Source: Larix sibirica (lineage: Eukaryota > Streptophyta > Pinopsida > Pinales > Pinaceae). Taken from it: a stretch of DNA of 11,574 bases. The notes beneath the pieces were generated by a model that saw only the letters and a list, made by a program, of their open reading frames with translations, was not told where the DNA came from and did not search any database. The stretch covers positions 1 through 11,574 of the forward strand of contig NWUY0300109346.1 in assembly GCA_004151065.3 (NCBI GenBank), given 5' to 3'. The position numbers were made by a program, and so were the translations under genes. Position 1 is the first letter of the stretch, and each line of letters starts with the position of its first letter. Positions 8,232-11,574 of the stretch are shown here, piece by piece.

Positions 8232-8876
8232 ATATAATTATGGAAGAATTGTAGAAGAAGAGAGGAGACTGCAGTAGATAGTTAACTTTTCATTCTCATC
8301 ATTATTCTTGAATTATAATATTCACATAATTGGAGTCTTTCTAAAATAGGTAAGAGATGTTTGTTCATATGAAATTATGGCTATTTATGGAACAAATTTT
8401 TATGAGTTTCATAATGAAACATTCTTAAAATTATTTAGAATGAAAGAATTTGTTATCTTATAACATCAAGAGGGTTAAAAATGAAAATCACTTTATCATT
8501 AAATATACAATTTCAAAATATTTAATATAAAATTGGCCTTTTCAATCTCTTAACTCATCACAAATATAGTAATTTAAAAATAATTATTGTAAATCTTTTA
8601 AAATTAAAAATAAAATTTTAAAAACCAAGTGATTCATTACCTTTTTAAAATCCAATATTTTTAACTCAAAAATACATAATATACAGAATTTATAATCATA
8701 CCACTCAGATACATCTTAAGAATGGATTTAGCTGTCCTCTATCTAAACGAAAGAGCCTAGATGGTAGCAATGGATCTGTTTTTTAAGGACATGTCCATAT
8801 GACTTGCATTTTGGTCGCTTGTTTGCCTGACAATGCTTATAAGAATATTATTTTCTTACGTAGGCCAATTCTCTTA
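8232..8876. other. AT-rich intergenic DNA
   Basis: Low-complexity AT-rich sequence, particularly 8480-8700. No ORF, RNA gene or transposon terminus was recognised. Confidence 0.7.
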
Positions 8877-9150
8877 TGTATTTCCAACTGTTTGGAAAAG
8901 ACTGATCTGTTTTTATTAGACAAAACCAAATGACCTGTTATCAACCTTTACGTACGTTAATGTCATTATTCAAACTTTCTGCACACAGAAATATCCTGTT
9001 GCTGGATTGTCCTCATGGCAGATCCCACCGTCATCCTCACAGCTCCTGTAAGTAGAAACGGTTGACCAAAAATAATTGAAAGGAATTGAATAGTTTGAAG
9101 TGATGTAGATAAACTGTGTACTATATTCTGTAAAATATTATGGCTAATGC
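8877..9150. repeat. Dispersed repeat, copy 1
   Basis: This stretch matches 9908-10390 in blocks. TTCCAACTGTTTGGAAAAGA at 8882 matches 9911. TTATCAACCTTTACGTACGT (to 8957) matches near 9976. CTCCTGTAAG at 9044 matches 10032. ACCAAAAATAATTGAAAGG near 9065 matches near 10314. The copy includes an ACGTACGT palindrome at 8950-8957. Order and orientation are conserved, so this is a diverged direct duplication ~1.03 kb apart, with extra sequence in copy 2. Confidence 0.75.
9015..9047 (+). CDS. Speculative mini first exon (MADPTVILTAP)
   Basis: A GC-richer patch starts with ATG and reads MADPTVILTAP. After exactly 11 codons comes GTAAGT (9048-9053), a strong plant 5' splice-donor sequence; unspliced, the frame stops at 9063. 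The donor-like CTCCTGTAAG is preserved in the duplicate at 10032-10041, but the ATG and most codons are not. No downstream exon is recognisable in the window, so this may be chance. Confidence 0.15.
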
Positions 9151-9907
9151 AATACGATAACATTTTCTTAACCTAATGTATATAATTTTTCTTTTATATT
9201 CTTTTATGTTTTAAAGGAAAATAATTTTCACATTTAACATCTTATTATGTCATTTTTCCTGATGAAGAGAATTCAAAATAGATCAAATTATATATATATA
9301 TATTATGTATTTAACAAGTTTTACAAGAAGATCCCTTCCCATTTCGGAAATAGGATAAAAATTTGAATAAAATAAAAAATATTATGTAAATAAAAAAATT
9401 ATAATATCTTTTCTAATTTAAAATGTAAAATTCAAGTTGACATATGGCACTTTAATAAAATAATAAAATATTAAGTAAATAAAATTTTTATAATATGGGT
9501 TTTAACTTAAACTTCAAAATAAAGAGATATATATTCCAATTAAGTAAAACTAAAAAACTGTTAAAACTTTGATACTTTTTGATTTGGGATATGAGAGTTG
9601 AGCCATTATTAAACCATTATTTATGCATTAAAATATTATAGATCCATTTTAATTATGGATCTACCAAGCTTTTGTAGAATCAAATTTCTTAAAATACAAA
9701 TTTGAATGTAAAATTTAAGTGAAAATTTATATCTTAAAAAATTTATTGCTGTTGGCAATTGATAGATTCTAAGTTAAAATTAATCTATAATAATTTAGAA
9801 ACAAAAACAAAGTCAACATCATAATAAAAATAAAACAACTAAAACATCCCATGAAACCCTTTGACTAGTGGATTGGATTTTAAATTCATGTGGGTGATAT
9901 CAATACA
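9151..9907. other. AT-rich intergenic DNA
   Basis: Very AT-rich, with an AT microsatellite at about 9288-9303 and a diverged dimeric repeat (9350-9535). No gene was recognised. Confidence 0.7.
9350..9535. repeat. Dimeric ~88-bp repeat, first locus
   Basis: Two diverged units are present. The second begins at 9431 and contains CATATGGCACTTTAATAAAA and a TTAAGTAAATAAAATTTTT run. It aligns with 11469-11574 at an offset of 2038 bp. The first unit is weaker and aligns with 11390-11468. Confidence 0.75.
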
Positions 9908-10390
9908 TAATTCCAACTATTTGAAAAGAACTGATTTGTTTTTCTTAATAAAAAAACAATAAGATTGGCTGGCGTTATCAACCTTTAAGTACGTTGACGT
10001 GATTATTCAAACTGGATAAATTTGTTTTCTCCTCCTGTAAGGGTTCTTTTCATATTCTAAAATTCATGTGAACTTCCTCAACAAACAGAACAGAAGGAAT
10101 CACAAGAGACTCAGTCGAACCAAAATAATAGAAGGGAATCTGTAGTAGTCTGTCGATTATCATGTCTCGTCAATCAAGCTTTCTATTTATGTACAACATG
10201 TTTTCACTATTTTATCATCTCAACTTATATATATTTGAAAAGCAACAGAGAGGACGAATCACAACACACTCCAACCAAAATAGCAACAGAGAGGACAAAT
10301 CACAACACATTCAAACCAAAATGATTGAAGGGGATACAACAATTTGAGGTGATATAGATACAGTTTGAAGAATATCTTGGCTCATGCATC
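9908..10390. repeat. Dispersed repeat, copy 2, internally expanded
   Basis: This is the counterpart of 8877-9150. About 270 bp between the CTCCTGTAAG block (10032) and the AACCAAAATGATTGAAGG block (about 10313) have no equivalent in copy 1. The expansion includes a partial copy around 10114-10135 and the 41-bp repeats at 10241-10322. Confidence 0.7.
10241..10322. repeat. Two-copy 41-bp tandem repeat
   Basis: AGCAACAGAGAGGAC begins at 10241 and 10282, each copy ending in CAACCAAAAT/CAAACCAAAAT. A third, diverged copy may lie at about 10087-10130 (CAGAAGGAATCACAAGAGAC). A 61-codon frame over this region encodes the repeat but shows no other sign of coding. Confidence 0.85.
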
Positions 10391-10900
10391 ACGTCTTACT
10401 ATTTTTCCATTTAATTTATGGAAGTTATAGATATAGATGTATCTAATTACTTTTAAATTAAAAACAAATTATAAACAATATAAATTCAATTATTATAAAC
10501 AAATTGAAATAACAAAAAAATTAAAAAAAAATACAAACCTTATTTTTATTATTTTAATTTTTAACTTTATAAAATATTATATTAATTCAACATAATCCAT
10601 GGATACAAATGTTATAATATTTTTAAATTTGGAATTTTCTTGATTTAAAATAAGTCTATTTTGATATTGTATTTATGTTAGTCCAATTATAACCTTAAAA
10701 TTAAAAACAATATGCCTTATCCTATTCTCCTTGTATAAGTAGATCTTTCTCCATCGAGAGCATGACTATAACTAAGTACTTGATGTACAAACATAAGATA
10801 AATAACATGGGAGACTAGAGACTTCATAAAATTGCTTTAAAATCAAGTAAAAAAATATAGAATTATCTTTGGGTTTTAACTAGTTCAAAGAAAAAATTAA
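10391..10900. other. AT-rich intergenic DNA
   Basis: AT-rich with many A and T runs. No ORF, RNA gene or transposon end was identified. Confidence 0.7.
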
Positions 10901-11047
10901 GCCAATATAAGAACAAACTCTCATGAACTACATAGCCAAACAGGGGTTCCTAAAAAGCCCTGGGTGGAAAGGATTTTCCGTCTTTGTGAATCTATGAGAG
11001 TTGATGATGAAAATCACCCTCTTAGAGTGTGTTGCTTACACCCACAT
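10901..11047 (+). other. Short open stretch in GC-richer sequence, possibly a coding remnant
   Basis: Forty-nine codons are open between TAA and TAG, including GVPKKPWVERIFRLCESMRV followed by DDENHPLRVC. The base composition from 10940 to 11050 is more balanced than the surroundings. There is no start codon in a plausible place and no family is recognised. An open run of this length also occurs by chance. Confidence 0.15.
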
Positions 11048-11380
11048 TAGATCTACAATTCAAACATTTCTAACCTCCTAGCCAAAACTATAGTGAGCTA
11101 TGAAAGCTTCTCTCCAAGTTTTTTGAGCATAGAAATAAAATTTTAAAGCAAACCAAATAATTCCCTTATTTATTCTTAAGGTTCAATAGAGAAAAATAAT
11201 CCTCCTCCTCCTCATCATATATAAATAATCATTTTATTTAAAAACATAACATAATAAACTTAATTACTAATGAGATATTCAATGATAAATTTTTATCATG
11301 ATTTAAATTATTTGTTGTGTTGATAGGTGCTTTCTGTATCTCAATACGAGAGAGAAGTGTAATTCCATATTCAAAGTGGA
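11048..11380. other. AT-rich intergenic DNA
   Basis: No gene, RNA or mobile-element terminus was recognised. A short (TCC)n run lies at about 11202-11212. Confidence 0.6.
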
Positions 11381-11574
11381 GTGGAGTTCACACATGGCAC
11401 TTTGATAAAATATAAATTATTAAGTAAATAAAATTATTACAATGTTGGCCATAAGCTAGAAGGTAAAAGTGGAGTTGACACATGGCACTTTAATAAAATA
11501 ATAAAATATTAAGTAAATAAAATTTTTCAATGTCGGCCCTAACTTAAACTTCAAAACTAAAGAGAGTATATATT
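11381..11574. repeat. Dimeric ~88-bp repeat, second locus
   Basis: GTGGAGTT(C/G)ACACATGGCAC begins at 11381 and 11469, period 88. Each unit continues into TTAAGTAAATAAAATT and a GGCC(A/C)TAA-like end. The second unit is cut by the window end. It is the same family as 9350-9535 but better preserved, and may belong to a larger element continuing beyond the window. Confidence 0.85.

Noticed and set aside
8950-8957. ACGTACGT as a functional promoter element
   Set aside because: It is an 8-bp palindrome in AT-rich DNA, altered in the duplicate copy, with no gene identified downstream.
10162-10347. 61-codon frame across the 41-bp repeats
   Set aside because: A 41-bp period is not a multiple of three, and the frame has no family resemblance.

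Overview
The window looks like nuclear DNA of a land plant with a large, repeat-rich genome; a gymnosperm is possible, but the sequence does not prove it. The reasons are the strong AT bias, the absence of any convincing protein gene over 11.5 kb, and a long-terminal-repeat (LTR) retrotransposon whose primer-binding site fits plant initiator tRNA-Met. There are no bacterial-style operons, rRNA, tRNA or CRISPR features.

Positions 1-7778 are one plus-strand LTR retrotransposon. Its left LTR enters from outside the window (the first ~198 bp are missing) and ends at 3107. An internal region of ~2.6 kb runs 3108-5736. The complete right LTR is 5737-7778, with the perfect terminal inverted repeat TGTAACA/TGTTACA. 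A primer-binding site follows the left LTR and a polypurine tract precedes the right LTR, so polarity and boundaries are clear. No gag or pol reading frame is recognisable, so this is a non-autonomous, LARD-like element or a fully decayed one. The two LTRs differ at 21 of 199 positions in one gap-free stretch (about 10.6%), so the insertion is old.

The LTRs also differ in structure. The left LTR carries ~1.9 kb absent from the right one, including a 12-unit array of ~80-bp repeats that partly forms a ~159-bp two-monomer higher-order repeat. The right LTR carries ~0.63 kb absent from the left one. A 296-bp tandem duplication spans the left LTR end and leader, giving two LTR-end/primer-binding-site modules in series. 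Smaller tandem repeats, GA/CT palindromes and a pair of related hairpins complete the element.

Positions 7779-11574 are AT-rich flanking DNA. Immediately next to the right LTR is a GC-richer stretch with a minus-strand acidic reading frame, possibly a broken exon. Further on are an 83-bp tandem duplication, a diverged ~1-kb-offset duplication with a possible mini-exon in its first copy, a 41-bp tandem repeat, and two copies of an ~88-bp dimeric repeat ~2 kb apart. None of the short open frames is a confident gene.
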